From NCBI GenBank assembly GCA_012032975.1, contig JAAUPU010000029.1:1-10869 (forward strand): a stretch of 10,869 nt of DNA, given 5' to 3'. The notes beneath the pieces are model-generated. The model did not search any database. It saw nothing but the letters and a program-made list of their open reading frames with translations, and was not told the DNA's origin. Of this stretch, positions 1 to 7,725 are shown piece after piece. The stretch's first letter is position 1; every line of letters starts with the position of its first letter. Source of the DNA: Caldilineaceae bacterium. GTDB lineage: Bacteria > Chloroflexota > Anaerolineae > Caldilineales > Caldilineaceae. The position numbers were made by a program, and so were the translations under genes.

Positions 1-1296
1 ATCGATCTCGCTCAAGCTTTGCTGACAAGCGATGTCGCAGGGTGGAACGACCAACTCTACGCCGCGCTGCAACGACACGCCGACTATTGGGAGCAGATCG
101 AAAATCGTTATGATCCCACCGGCTTTCTTGCCCTGAACCTGCTCGGTCTCTCTGCCTTGGCCGGTGAACGCGGCCTCGAAACCGAGGTCGATTCACCCTA
201 TCTGCCACACTATCTTGTCGAAGGGAAATGTGGTCCCCACAGCAGCGACGTCGTCTATCACTTTCCAAAGAAGGAGGCGCGCAGCATCGACGAAGCCCAT
301 CTCTTCATGGACCTGCAAGGCTGCGCCGCGGCCAGCCGTAGCCACGAATTGGCGGTGCAAGGCGAGTGCCTGGTTGCTCGCTACGAATGCGAGCAAGTGA
401 TTCCGGCGGAACGGCTTGCGTTCGAGTTTATTTTGCCGGAAGCTGGCGAAGCCAAAACAGGCGTTCCCTTTACGTTGGGCGGCGACCAGCCGTCGTCGCT
501 GATCGACGCTGGGCAGTTCCTCTGGCTGGCCGACCAGATCACGTCGAGTATCCCTGCCAGCCGCGAGGGTCTGTCCGACGAGCAAGTGCGGCAGCGCGAA
601 CTGGGGCTGCGCCGCGCCATATCGTACCTGCAAGAAGCGCTCAAGTTTTATCTGCCGGGGAGCGACCAGTTGCCCGACCAGGCGATCTGGAGCGAGGTGG
701 GCCATAGCCAGTTCGATGCCGAACCTGGTCGCTTCCAACGCGGTCGGCTGGAGGCAACGCTGCATGTCTGGCAGCAACTGCTCGACGAAGAGCCGCCGCC
801 GCCCAACGAGCATGCAGAAGCCGAAGCGCGTGCGCAAACCTTGCTGGCGCTGGAGACAATCAAGGCGCAGGTGCGGCCGCTTTTGGCGGCGCTACCGACG
901 ATGCCCGCGGACGAGCTTGCCCAGGCGGTGCAACCTCGCACGGCCGATTACAATCTGGTCTTTCAGGGGATCGACGCGACGTGGCTCCAGGCGGAGTACG
1001 ACCGTCTCTGGGCTGGCGGCATCGATCTTCGAGTGGACGCGGACCAGACGGTGCTCGAAATCCACGCCGCGCCGGCGGGCATGTTGGCCTACGAAAACGA
1101 GCTTTCGTTTCCCTTTCCCGGCGGCTATCGCGCCTGCGCCGACCTGCTCAACCCGCGCCGTATTTGGGTGGCATGGAAATATCGACGACCCGATGCCAAC
1201 GCGGGAATGGCCTTCGATGGACTGGTCTGGGTGGATGACCATTGGGCATGGTTTCCCAAGCCGTTTCGGCTGTTGAAGCGCTGGCGGGAGAGATAG
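1..1296 (+). CDS. 5'-truncated hypothetical protein, possibly Imm49-like immunity protein
   Basis: The reading frame is open from base 1 (codons ATC GAT CTC) to the TAG at 1294-1296, so the true start lies upstream; the internal TTG at 19 has no convincing ribosome site. About 431 residues are visible. The N-terminal part contains the stretch GLSALAGERGLETEVDSPYL followed by a P-H-Y-L-V segment. That resembles, from memory, the 'lA..rG..iev.S.YLP..L' pattern of immunity protein 49 in polymorphic toxin systems. The middle (about residues 190-290) is helical and charged. The C-terminal third is rich in Trp and aromatic residues, with no signal peptide or membrane segment. It lies 85 bases upstream of, and on the same strand as, a DUF4157/zincin protein, the usual arrangement for an immunity or accessory gene beside its effector. 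The family call is weak; the frame is clearly real (GC-rich third positions, no internal stop). Confidence 0.75.
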   Translation: MDLAQALLTSDVAGWNDQLYAALQRHADYWEQIENRYDPTGFLALNLLGLSALAGERGLETEVDSPYLPHYLVEGKCGPHSSDVVYHFPKKEARSIDEAHLFMDLQGCAAASRSHELAVQGECLVARYECEQVIPAERLAFEFILPEAGEAKTGVPFTLGGDQPSSLIDAGQFLWLADQITSSIPASREGLSDEQVRQRELGLRRAISYLQEALKFYLPGSDQLPDQAIWSEVGHSQFDAEPGRFQRGRLEATLHVWQQLLDEEPPPPNEHAEAEARAQTLLALETIKAQVRPLLAALPTMPADELAQAVQPRTADYNLVFQGIDATWLQAEYDRLWAGGIDLRVDADQTVLEIHAAPAGMLAYENELSFPFPGGYRACADLLNPRRIWVAWKYRRPDANAGMAFDGLVWVDDHWAWFPKPFRLLKRWRER

Positions 1297-1314
1297 AGAG
1301 TTTTGAGATTGGTG

Positions 1315-1358
1315 CGTGGTGCGTCCATTGTTTCATGCATCACGCTCTACGCACCACG
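1315..1358. repeat. Perfect 10-bp inverted repeat between the immunity-like and DUF4157 genes
   Basis: CGTGGTGCGT at 1315-1324 is matched by its exact reverse complement ACGCACCACG at 1349-1358, leaving a 24-base loop. The left arm also contains a tandem GGTGCGT (1311-1317 and 1318-1324). It starts 19 bases after the upstream stop and ends 11 bases before the ribosome binding site of the next gene. There is no T-tract, so it is not a canonical intrinsic terminator. It could be an attenuator, a weak or Rho-assisted terminator, or a copy of an intergenic repeat family. Confidence 0.6.
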
Positions 1359-1369
1359 TTCCTCGCAAC

Positions 1370-1376
1370 AGGAGGT
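1370..1376 (+). promoter_or_regulatory. Shine-Dalgarno site fixing the DUF4157 gene start
   Basis: AGGAGGT at 1370-1376 is followed by a 5-base spacer and ATG at 1382. This nearly ideal site shows that translation starts at 1382 rather than at earlier in-frame alternatives such as 1316. Confidence 0.85.
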
Positions 1377-1381
1377 CGATC

Positions 1382-2916
1382 ATGCCGTCGCTTGCTCCGC
1401 TACAACCCAAACTGGAACGCGCTGCTGCGCCGGCCACCAAACCGGTTGACAACGAGGCAGCACCTGCGGCCAGCGGCGTCCCTCGCTTCCTCGCTTCAAT
1501 GGATTCTGGCCAGGAAGCAGAGGCCGAACGGCTGGGTGAACAGGCAGCAAACAGGCCCGATCTGGCCAGCGTTAGCGCGCCGGCGAAGTTGGGAGGAGTC
1601 CGATTCCACCAGGACGGGGCGGCCCAGGAGCTTGCCCACGCACACGGTGCACGCGCCTTGACCCAGGGGAGCGACATCTACTTCAACCGGGGCGAATTCA
1701 ATCCATCCAGCGCGGCTGGACGCGCGCTGATCGGCCACGAGCTGGCGCATGTGGCGCAACAACAGGCCGGTCAGGCTCAAGGTGTGCAGCGCAAGGCGCT
1801 GGGTGATGCGGCCGAGGGCGACCGTAAGAAACTGGAACTGCCGTCCGCGCCGACGACGATCCCCGCGGACATCCTGAAAGAATATTTCGAGAAGATGAAG
1901 AGCGGCAACTGGGGTTCCTACCGCGCTGCGCCCAAGGGCGTCTCGGTCGAGTTGCAGGGCATCAAGGATGAATACAAGACGCCGATGACCAGCATTGCGA
2001 TGTATATGAACGCGCAGATCAGCTATCCTTCGACGGTAACCGGCGTGACCAAGCCGATGTTCGGACCAGGCATCTCGATCACGCTGCAACTGGCGCTGGC
2101 CCAGCATGGGCTGGCCGACGCCGCGTATCGCTTCTCCTGGACCGGCGACGCCGCGTCCGGCACGATCTATATCGAAGCGATGGCCGCCGGCCCCAAAGCC
2201 GAGAACACACCCACCGAGACGAGCGGCAAAATCGCGGTGGGCGGGCTGAATTTTGAAGCGGTCGGCAGTTGGTCGAGCGAGCAGATGGGCTATCTCAAAC
2301 GTGCGCTGGCATTGATTCCGCTGGACGCGCTCAAGCAGGTCGATGGGCTAAAATTCAAGATTAGGAGCGGCAGCGGCGGCCAGGGCGAGGAGGGTTCATA
2401 CGATGAGACGACGCACACAGTGACTATGTTCAGCAGCGCATTTACGACATCGGATGTGCGCACGGGCGATTCGCCGAAACCGGTGCGCGAGCTGGCCCAT
2501 GAGATCGGCCATGCCATCGACATCGCGCCGCTCAAGGCAGCCTGGAAGAAATATCAGAGCAGTGGAAAATCGAACGACCTGACCGGTGCGGCCTCGCCGT
2601 CTGGAAGCAAGTGGGAGACGGGCAGCGATACGAAGTGGCAGATGGCCGATCGCATTACCAAGAAAGATGGCGATTTTCGCATCGCGGCCGGCAAAGACGG
2701 CGTGGGCGTTACCAAGACAGAGGTCACCGTGCCAGCGGGGCGAAGAAAAAACTGACCCACCTCAAGCGCGGGATCAGCGATTACGCAAACAAAGAGTGGG
2801 CCGAGCTATACGCCGAAAGCTTTGCGCTCTACACCACCGATCCGGCCACGTTGCAACTGCTGCGACCGAACATCTATGCGTACTTTGTGGCGCGTTTTCC
2901 GCGCAAGACGCCGTAG
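1382..2916 (+). CDS. DUF4157 protein with C-terminal zincin (toxin-like), frame broken near 2746
   Basis: Starting at ATG 1382, the first frame runs 457 codons to a TGA at 2753-2755. A second frame (-1 relative) continues the same protein to TAG at 2914-2916, about 511 residues in all. After a low-complexity Ala/Pro leader, residues about 65-135 form a DUF4157 domain with the metallopeptidase-like [10 protein letters not shown] (His at residue 119). The middle (about 150-320) is unassigned. The C-terminal part carries a second zinc motif, HEIGHAID (His at residue 373), and, only after the frame change, [13 protein letters not shown]. There the Glu encoded at 2815-2817 is a good candidate for the third zinc ligand, as in lethal-factor-type zincins. 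DUF4157 is found in many secreted or contractile-injection-associated effectors, so a protease effector paired with the upstream gene is plausible (inference). The break is either a 1-base loss in a G or A run, or programmed -1 frameshifting. Confidence 0.8.
2746..2752 (+). other. A AAA AAC heptamer in phase with the frame, directly before UGA
   Basis: In the upstream frame the codons read AGA AAA AAC TGA, so bases 2746-2752 form a textbook X XXY YYZ slippery heptamer in the correct phase. A -1 slip places the ribosome at CTG (2752), which is the frame that continues the zincin domain to 2916. The same 6-A run, and the GGGG at 2737-2740, are also prime sites for a homopolymer sequencing error. 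Confidence 0.45.
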
Positions 2917-2979
2917 TGAAATGTGACGGTATGGCGGGGTGAGAGCGATCCTTGACTCATCTGTGGGAGTCGGAGCGGG

Positions 2980-4900
2980 TCAGGCGTCAATCATCTCCGA
3001 CGGGCCGGCATCCAGTTCGGCCAGAAGTTGTTCGATGACTTCTTCGGACGCGTTGTGGATCAGCGCATCGCTGATCTCCGCCGCCATATCGGCGACTGTT
3101 GGCGCAGCAAAAAGCCTGACCAGCGGCAAGGCAACCGACATTTTGGCAATCACGCGCGTGACAACCTGGCTGGCCAACAACGAATCGCCGCCCAGGTCCA
3201 GGAAGCCATCATGGATGCCAACCGTTTTGACGCCGAGTACTTCGGACCAGATCTGCGCCAACTGTTCCTCGACGAGTGTGCGTGGCGGAGCATAGGCGAC
3301 GGCAAGCCGTGGGCGATCGTTGCCCGGTTCTGGCAGCGCCCGCCGATCCACTTTCGACGTATTGGTGATCGGCAGCTTGTCCAGAAAGACGTAGGCCGCC
3401 GGCGCCATTGCCAGCGGCAACCGCTGGCTGGCAGCGCGGCGAAATCTCGCTGACAGTGAGATTCATAAGCTCCGTGCGCTCGGGGACCACATAGGCAACC
3501 AGACGCAGGTTGCCATCAGGACCGGGACGGGCAACCACTGCAACCGCATCCACGCCGTCAATGCGGCGCAGGACATCCTCGACCTCGGGGATCTGCACTT
3601 TGTGGCTGCGGATCTTGACCTGCTGGTCCTTGCGCCCCAAATAGTGCAGACAGCCTTCCGAGTCGCGTCGCCCCAGGTCGCCGGTCAGGTAGATACGGCA
3701 GTCGCCGCCATCTGGATCGGGCAAAAAGCGCTGCTCGGTCATCTGGGGCCGGTTCCAGTATCCCCGTGACAGGAAGGGGCTTCGCACCGCGATTTCCCCC
3801 TCTTCGCCCTCTGGCACAGCCGCGCCGTCTTCACCCAACAGCAGAATCTCGACGCCTTCATTTGGATAGCCGGCAGGGAAGTTTTCCATCTGGGCTGCTG
3901 TTGCGACGTCGAGATAAAAAGTGGCGGCGATATAGGCTTCGGTGGAGCCATATTGGTTGCTGAACACACAACCTTCCGGGAAGGATGTCCGCGCTGCAAG
4001 GATGTCGCCCGCTGTGGGCGGCTCGCCGGCCAACGCACGATGCGTAGCGACGGGAAAGTCTGAACGCCATCGGCGCTGCGCACCACTTGTCGAAAGGTGG
4101 TCACCTTGCAATTTAGCACCGTGATCTCGTGGTCGGCCAGCGATTGCACGACGGACGCACTCCCGTTTCGACGCAGGTGTAATTCATAGTAAGTGGCGCC
4201 GGTCAGCATGGAGATGGTGGCCGGGTTGTAGTTGCCGTAGCTGAAACCGGCGATGCGGTCCTGCGCACAAAGCTGGAGCGTCTGGATCCGGGTGCGTACG
4301 TCGTGGAGAAAGTCGCGATGGGTGCGTACGACGCCCTTTGGCTGGCCGGTCGACCCAGAGGTGTACGTTACGTGGAGGAGCGAATCTGGACCAACCTCTG
4401 CAGAGATTGGGGCGTCGTCTCCGCTTGCCAGGATATCTTCGACAAATAACGCGGTCAGACCATTGCCATCAAGCGTCTGCGCCATCTCCCGATTGTGCTG
4501 GTCGGCGATCAGCAGCGCGCAACCCATGTCTTCAAGAATGAACTTCAATCGGTCAATCGGAGTCTCCATCGGCAGCCCGAAATGACATTTGCCAGCCTTT
4601 GCAACAGCCAGCGTCGTCGCCAGGAGCGCACAGCCTGGCTCCATTAGGATAGCAATTGGCTCGTCCCGTTGGCCATGAAACGTCTGGAGCGTGCGCGCGA
4701 TGCGATTGGATGCGCGGTCCAGTTCGCCGTATGTCAGCGAACTGGCGCCTTCGACAACCGCTAACTTGTCGGGATAAAACGCAACCAATCTTGGCGAAAC
4801 GGGAGGGGAGCGAGTGCTCGAGTTCGGCCAGGGTCAGTTCGGCCACCTCGCCACTAGGGTGCTTACACTGTCGGCGTAACGCCAGTTGTTGCTCGAACAT
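2980..4900 (-). CDS. NRPS-type adenylation plus carrier protein, with three frame breaks
   Basis: Starting at ATG 4900-4898, the protein (about 640 residues once repaired) is an AMP-forming adenylation domain followed by a peptidyl carrier domain, with no condensation or thioesterase domain. Visible cores are A1/A2-like LTYGELDRASNRIAR and AVAKAGKCHFGLPMETPIDR, A3 YTSGSTGQPKG (about 4365-4333), A5 NQYGSTEA, A7 YLTGDLGRRD, A8 GRKDQQVKIRSHKVQIPEVE, and A10 with catalytic Lys TNTSKVDRRAL. The carrier motif is DLGGDSLL, with the phosphopantetheine Ser at 3183-3181. The frame changes near 4808-4805 (one extra G in the + strand GGGG), near 4036 (one base missing) and near 3450 (one extra base). Homology is continuous across all three, so sequencing indels are likelier than decay. 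It would activate a carboxylic acid as acyl-AMP and load it on its own carrier. The A4 region lacks the usual Phe-Asp, so the substrate may not be a standard alpha-amino acid. It ends 63 bases from the convergent zincin gene. Confidence 0.85.
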
Positions 4901-4904
4901 TCAT

Positions 4905-4910
4905 TCCTCC
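4905..4910 (-). promoter_or_regulatory. Shine-Dalgarno site of the adenylation-carrier gene
   Basis: Read on the - strand, GGAGGA lies at 4910-4905, followed by ATGA and the ATG at 4900. This fixes the start upstream of the first frame break. The spacer between this gene and the upstream transhydrogenase stop is 45 bases, so the two may be co-transcribed. Confidence 0.75.
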
Positions 4911-4945
4911 GCAAGATGTTGTGACGAGAACGAAGCTAAAGTTAC

Positions 4946-5065
4946 TCAGACGCGCAGTCGGTTCAGCCCATTGAGCGCGGCCACCCGGTAGGCTTCGGCC
5001 ATGGTCGGGTAGTTGAAGGTCGTGTTGACAAAGTAGAGCAGCGAGTTTGCCTCGCCTGCTGGGCC
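4946..5065 (-). CDS. sthA: C-terminal fragment of soluble pyridine nucleotide transhydrogenase
   Basis: Read on the - strand from about 5065 to the TGA at 4948-4946, the last 39 or so codons spell [19 protein letters not shown] then [20 protein letters not shown]. The [21 protein letters not shown] ending is characteristic of the flavoprotein SthA/UdhA (NADPH + NAD+ = NADP+ + NADH, cytosolic), in its dimerisation domain near the C-terminus. Full-length members are about 460-480 residues, so over 90 percent of the gene is missing. Similarity stops abruptly at about 5063-5066, where lower-GC eukaryotic sequence starts. This is the clearest marker of the first junction. The gene would have been upstream of the adenylation-carrier gene in the same direction. 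Confidence 0.85.
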   Translation of the reverse strand, partial: GPAGEANSLLYFVNTTFNYPTMAEAYRVAALNGLNRLRV

Positions 5066-5070
5066 ATGAT
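5060..5070. other. Bacterial-to-eukaryotic junction
   Basis: To the left, the - strand frame of the transhydrogenase is uninterrupted down to about 5063. To the right, a + strand eukaryotic frame starts at 5066 and base composition falls from GC-rich to roughly balanced. No transposase, repeat or target-site duplication is visible, and the exact breakpoint cannot be placed better than a few bases. Confidence 0.75.
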
Positions 5071-6709
5071 TGTTCACTATGTCATTCAAGGGTGGACAAC
5101 AGATGGATCTATCTTGCCGTTCCGCAGAGGTGCAGATGCAGCCGCATCATCTTTTCCATCTGATTTCTATGCTCTCCCGTGTCCAGAGGGGAATTTCAGT
5201 CAAGAACTGCGGATGCTGTCGTTTGATATGATTCATGTCATTTTTACTCCATTCTGGGCTGGTCCTCATCCGCCAATTTCGTTGCCCAAAAATGTAACGC
5301 TGCAAGGCTATCAAAATGCTCGAACACGAGCGCGGTTCCACACGTTGGAGACGTTTGCCGCACCGTCCCTACGGAAACAATCACTTTCCCATTTCCTGTG
5401 GATTGTCATCGTGGACGATGCAACACTTCAAGAGCCGAATATATTGGCAGATTTGACGCAACTCTTGGAGGAGCAAAATAGGGCGTATCCATCCAGGAAT
5501 GCCTTTTTGGTGAAACATCGAACACCTGCTTCCATGGTAGGTCAATCTTCCATGATGGAGGAACCGCGTCAACGTGTCGTTCGGTGGAAGGATGTCGTCA
5601 TCGAATACGCACAGGGGAATCTGGAAATCCTACAGGGAGATGGGGACATGTGGGATCATGCTAAATCCTTCTCTAGTAGCAGATCACAATCTACTACTAC
5701 GACTGACCACAGCATTACACCGAAAGTGCTACTGGAGACCATGCTGACGGTAGACGCAAGTTTGCATCATCGAGGCGTGGAATGGATGCAAATTATGGCC
5801 TCTCGTTATGCGGAGAAACTTCAACAATTCAACAACAACAATCACCAAAAATCGTATCTTCGTGCCTTCCTTTCGTCTTCCTCCACCTCGTCATCGGAAT
5901 GGTACATGTGTGGTGCGTCGGCATTGGAGTGGCACAATCCCGACATCCTTTTGATTAAGCAGAATGTCTACGAGGAACAGGGCATCTCCGTGGGTAGAGT
6001 GGGACGACGCGACGTCACAAATGGCTGTCCCTCGGCCGGCATGACTCGTGTTGTCTTATCATCTATTGTTGAAGATTCGCCATCTACCGGTGCCACCGCA
6101 AAGGGCCGGGCTATTGCATCACAATCGCTTCCGTTGTGCGATGTATTCAAACTTTCCACGAACTGCATGCTGCGAATACCTTATCCCAAGCCCATTGCTG
6201 TTCAGGGATACTCTTTGGTGACGGATGGTGTGAGGACTGCCACTGTTGAAGACTTTGTGCAGATGAGCGTGCTCGCGAGTACGTATGATGCTGTGGAGGG
6301 ACCGATATCTTGGAACAAGACAGAAGTCCTTTGGGAACTGTTGGGCGATCAGTTTGGCATGAATCGTTACGACGTTTGGCGCAACAGCGTGTATTTGTTC
6401 CAACATACCGAAGAGATTCTGTGGGGCCATCCGTGTAGTGCAGTAGGGGAGGTCAGCAACATCGATGCTGAGGGATTTTTTGGGGATCAGTATTGCACGG
6501 AAGCAGTCCGCAAAAATCTCTCGGATCTGGTAAAGTACGTTCATGCACGCCGAGCCTTTACCACGTCCGTGGCAGAAGCGAAAATGGCCAAGCTGAGAAA
6601 GGCCAAGATGGCGGAACTCAAGCAACGGCAACAACAGCAAAAACAGGCAGCCAAAGCAGTGGCGGGGATTAAAGGGGTTCCAAACAATGCAACCGTGAGT
6701 ATGAAGTAA
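5066..6709 (+). CDS. Putative rhamnosyltransferase-like glycosyltransferase, possibly 5' truncated
   Basis: A 547-codon uninterrupted frame runs to TAA 6707-6709. Residues about 53-120 (HVIFTPFW, then [17 protein letters not shown] and [11 protein letters not shown]) match the layout of the putative rhamnosyl transferase family PF11316: an N-terminal beta strand, an 'ETF.LPSLR.Q' segment and a 'F.W.V..D' strand. Residues about 216-245 ([20 protein letters not shown]) align with its 'TRLD.DDA....FVE' block, but the acidic pair is degenerate (VDAS). [15 protein letters not shown] and [12 protein letters not shown] follow. The last 50 residues are Lys/Gln-rich with a poly-Gln stretch, probably coiled. 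No signal anchor is seen at the N-terminus although Golgi enzymes normally have one. The ATG lies right at the chimeric junction, so the real start or a first exon may be missing. The family call comes from motif memory and is moderate. Confidence 0.8.
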   Translation: MIVHYVIQGWTTDGSILPFRRGADAAASSFPSDFYALPCPEGNFSQELRMLSFDMIHVIFTPFWAGPHPPISLPKNVTLQGYQNARTRARFHTLETFAAPSLRKQSLSHFLWIVIVDDATLQEPNILADLTQLLEEQNRAYPSRNAFLVKHRTPASMVGQSSMMEEPRQRVVRWKDVVIEYAQGNLEILQGDGDMWDHAKSFSSSRSQSTTTTDHSITPKVLLETMLTVDASLHHRGVEWMQIMASRYAEKLQQFNNNNHQKSYLRAFLSSSSTSSSEWYMCGASALEWHNPDILLIKQNVYEEQGISVGRVGRRDVTNGCPSAGMTRVVLSSIVEDSPSTGATAKGRAIASQSLPLCDVFKLSTNCMLRIPYPKPIAVQGYSLVTDGVRTATVEDFVQMSVLASTYDAVEGPISWNKTEVLWELLGDQFGMNRYDVWRNSVYLFQHTEEILWGHPCSAVGEVSNIDAEGFFGDQYCTEAVRKNLSDLVKYVHARRAFTTSVAEAKMAKLRKAKMAELKQRQQQQKQAAKAVAGIKGVPNNATVSMK

Positions 6710-7017
6710 AGAGCCAGTGTCTCTGATCGCTGGAGAGTTAACGAGATTGGTGCGGTGAGCTACCGATGTTTTTGGTCTTTTGGATTCTCGTACCTACTCC
6801 TTATTAGAATAGGGTGTAGGTATAGTTCGTAGGTATGACACCAATGCTACACGATTACCACCCATTTTACGTCTCATGTCTTCATTGGTCGATTGTTGTG
6901 CACACATCGAATTCTATTTTACATCGCTATTTTCTATTCCGTTTGGTGACCTACTATTCAACCTGTACTTGGAAGAAGAAGACACACGTCGTGGTGCGTA
7001 TATGCATCAGAGTAGCA
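6710..7017. other. Intergenic region: 3' UTR, large palindrome and leader of the next gene
   Basis: This 308-base gap contains the 3' end of the glycosyltransferase gene, the hairpin at 6791-6822, and AT-rich promoter/leader sequence for the DUF4602-like gene. An in-frame ATG at 6835 precedes the chosen start at 7018. The 61 codons between are rich in hydrophobic and aromatic residues with no family resemblance, so I treat them as untranslated. No RNA gene was recognised. Confidence 0.5.
6791..6822. repeat. 15-bp near-perfect hairpin 82 bases after the glycosyltransferase stop
   Basis: Bases 6791-6805 pair with 6808-6822: TACCTAC with GTAGGTA and CCTTATT with AATAGGG. There is one T-T mismatch, one G-T wobble and only a 2-base centre. 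A further direct copy of GTAGGTA is at 6829-6835. It has no T-tract. It may be a 3'-UTR structure, a cruciform-forming site or a dyad binding site. Confidence 0.6.
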
Positions 7018-7659
7018 ATGGCGAAGACCAATACATCACAAGCTGGCATCGGCAGCAAGAGCAAGTCCAAGCGACCGCGCGAAGTGCAGGTGGTGTCATG
7101 CCCATCAGCGTTTCCCATTTCCGACAAGCCGAAAAAGGAGCAAAGAGCCGTAAAAGTAGACAACGACGGAACTCGAAAGCGTGACCGCGACAATGATAGA
7201 GGGCCATCATCATCCTACAACAGCAACAACAAGAATGGCATTAAGAACAGAGACGCCAATAAGCACTTGCTGGATTGGCACGATACGGCCAAGGAAATTC
7301 GTGCCTACGGTGCGACGGCCTTTGAACGACAACAAAAACGAGACTTTCAAGACGAACAGTATTTGCAATTGACGGGCCGCCACAAAAAGAAGCACCAAGT
7401 ACCGCTGCCCATTGTTAGGGGCATTCGCAAGGCGGCCGAAAAGCGCGAGGCCAAGCGTCGCCTCGAAGCTCAACAAGCGGGAATCGTGCTGCCCAAAAAG
7501 GCGGCAACAGCGTCAGCTGCCAAAAAGGCCGGAAAGTCCTTTCAAAAGTATCAGCAGGACGGCCCGGCACCTAATATTGGTTTTACCAAGAATGGTGTGT
7601 ACCGAGTGGCAAAAGATAAGCTTCCCCAACAAGAGGCCACGGCGGTGAAGGAAGGGTGA
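7018..7659 (+). CDS. C1orf131/DUF4602-like protein, presumed nucleolar ribosome-biogenesis factor
   Basis: This 213-residue basic protein starts at ATG 7018 (G at -3 and G at +4) and ends at TGA 7657-7659. Residues 1-80 are disordered and rich in Lys, Arg, Ser and Asn, with several nuclear-localisation-like clusters (SKSKSKRPRE, KKEQRAVK). Residues about 86-160 form the conserved core: AKEIRAYGATAFERQQKRDF, LTGRHKKKHQVPLPIVRGIR and RRLEAQQAGIVLPKK. This matches the 'EVR.FG...F....K..YE....LG.R..K....P..' pattern of the C1orf131 family (PF15375, DUF4602), whose human member is nucleolar and part of small-subunit processome assemblies. The tail (residues 180-200) holds GPAPNIGFTKNGVYRV, which could be a short conserved peptide. 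It is a eukaryotic housekeeping family, which strongly supports a eukaryotic origin for this block. A start at 6835 would add 61 residues. Confidence 0.8.
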   Translation: MAKTNTSQAGIGSKSKSKRPREVQVVSCPSAFPISDKPKKEQRAVKVDNDGTRKRDRDNDRGPSSSYNSNNKNGIKNRDANKHLLDWHDTAKEIRAYGATAFERQQKRDFQDEQYLQLTGRHKKKHQVPLPIVRGIRKAAEKREAKRRLEAQQAGIVLPKKAATASAAKKAGKSFQKYQQDGPAPNIGFTKNGVYRVAKDKLPQQEATAVKEG

Positions 7660-7695
7660 AGTGAATGTTGGAATCTGATGGATAGTATGGCAAAT

Positions 7696-7725
7696 GGTAG
7701 AAGAAAGGAACAGGGTTCTTCTACC
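7696..7725. repeat. Perfect 10-bp inverted repeat 37 bases after the DUF4602-like stop
   Basis: GGTAGAAGAA at 7696-7705 and its exact reverse complement TTCTTCTACC at 7716-7725 flank a 10-base loop. Its position in the presumed 3' UTR parallels the hairpins after the two neighbouring genes. Confidence 0.65.

Noticed and set aside
193..837. A 214-codon open frame on the - strand opposite the first gene
   Set aside because: It lies wholly inside the better-supported + strand frame, is a by-product of GC-rich codon use, and shows no recognisable domain or ribosome site.
1496..2107. A 203-codon - strand frame inside the DUF4157 gene
   Set aside because: The + strand frame has the DUF4157 motif and an ideal Shine-Dalgarno site. 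The antisense frame is Arg/Leu/His-rich shadow sequence.
2889..2905. GCGCG/CGCGC hairpin at the end of the zincin gene as a terminator
   Set aside because: The stem is only 5 bp, lies within the coding sequence and has no T-tract after it.
6119..6640. A 173-codon - strand frame inside the glycosyltransferase gene
   Set aside because: It has no family features and sits opposite a long conserved-looking frame.
6835..7017. 61-codon N-terminal extension of the DUF4602-like protein
   Set aside because: Its composition (aromatic, hydrophobic, no similarity) and position right after a hairpin fit a 5' leader. The ATG at 7018 begins a basic tail typical of the family.
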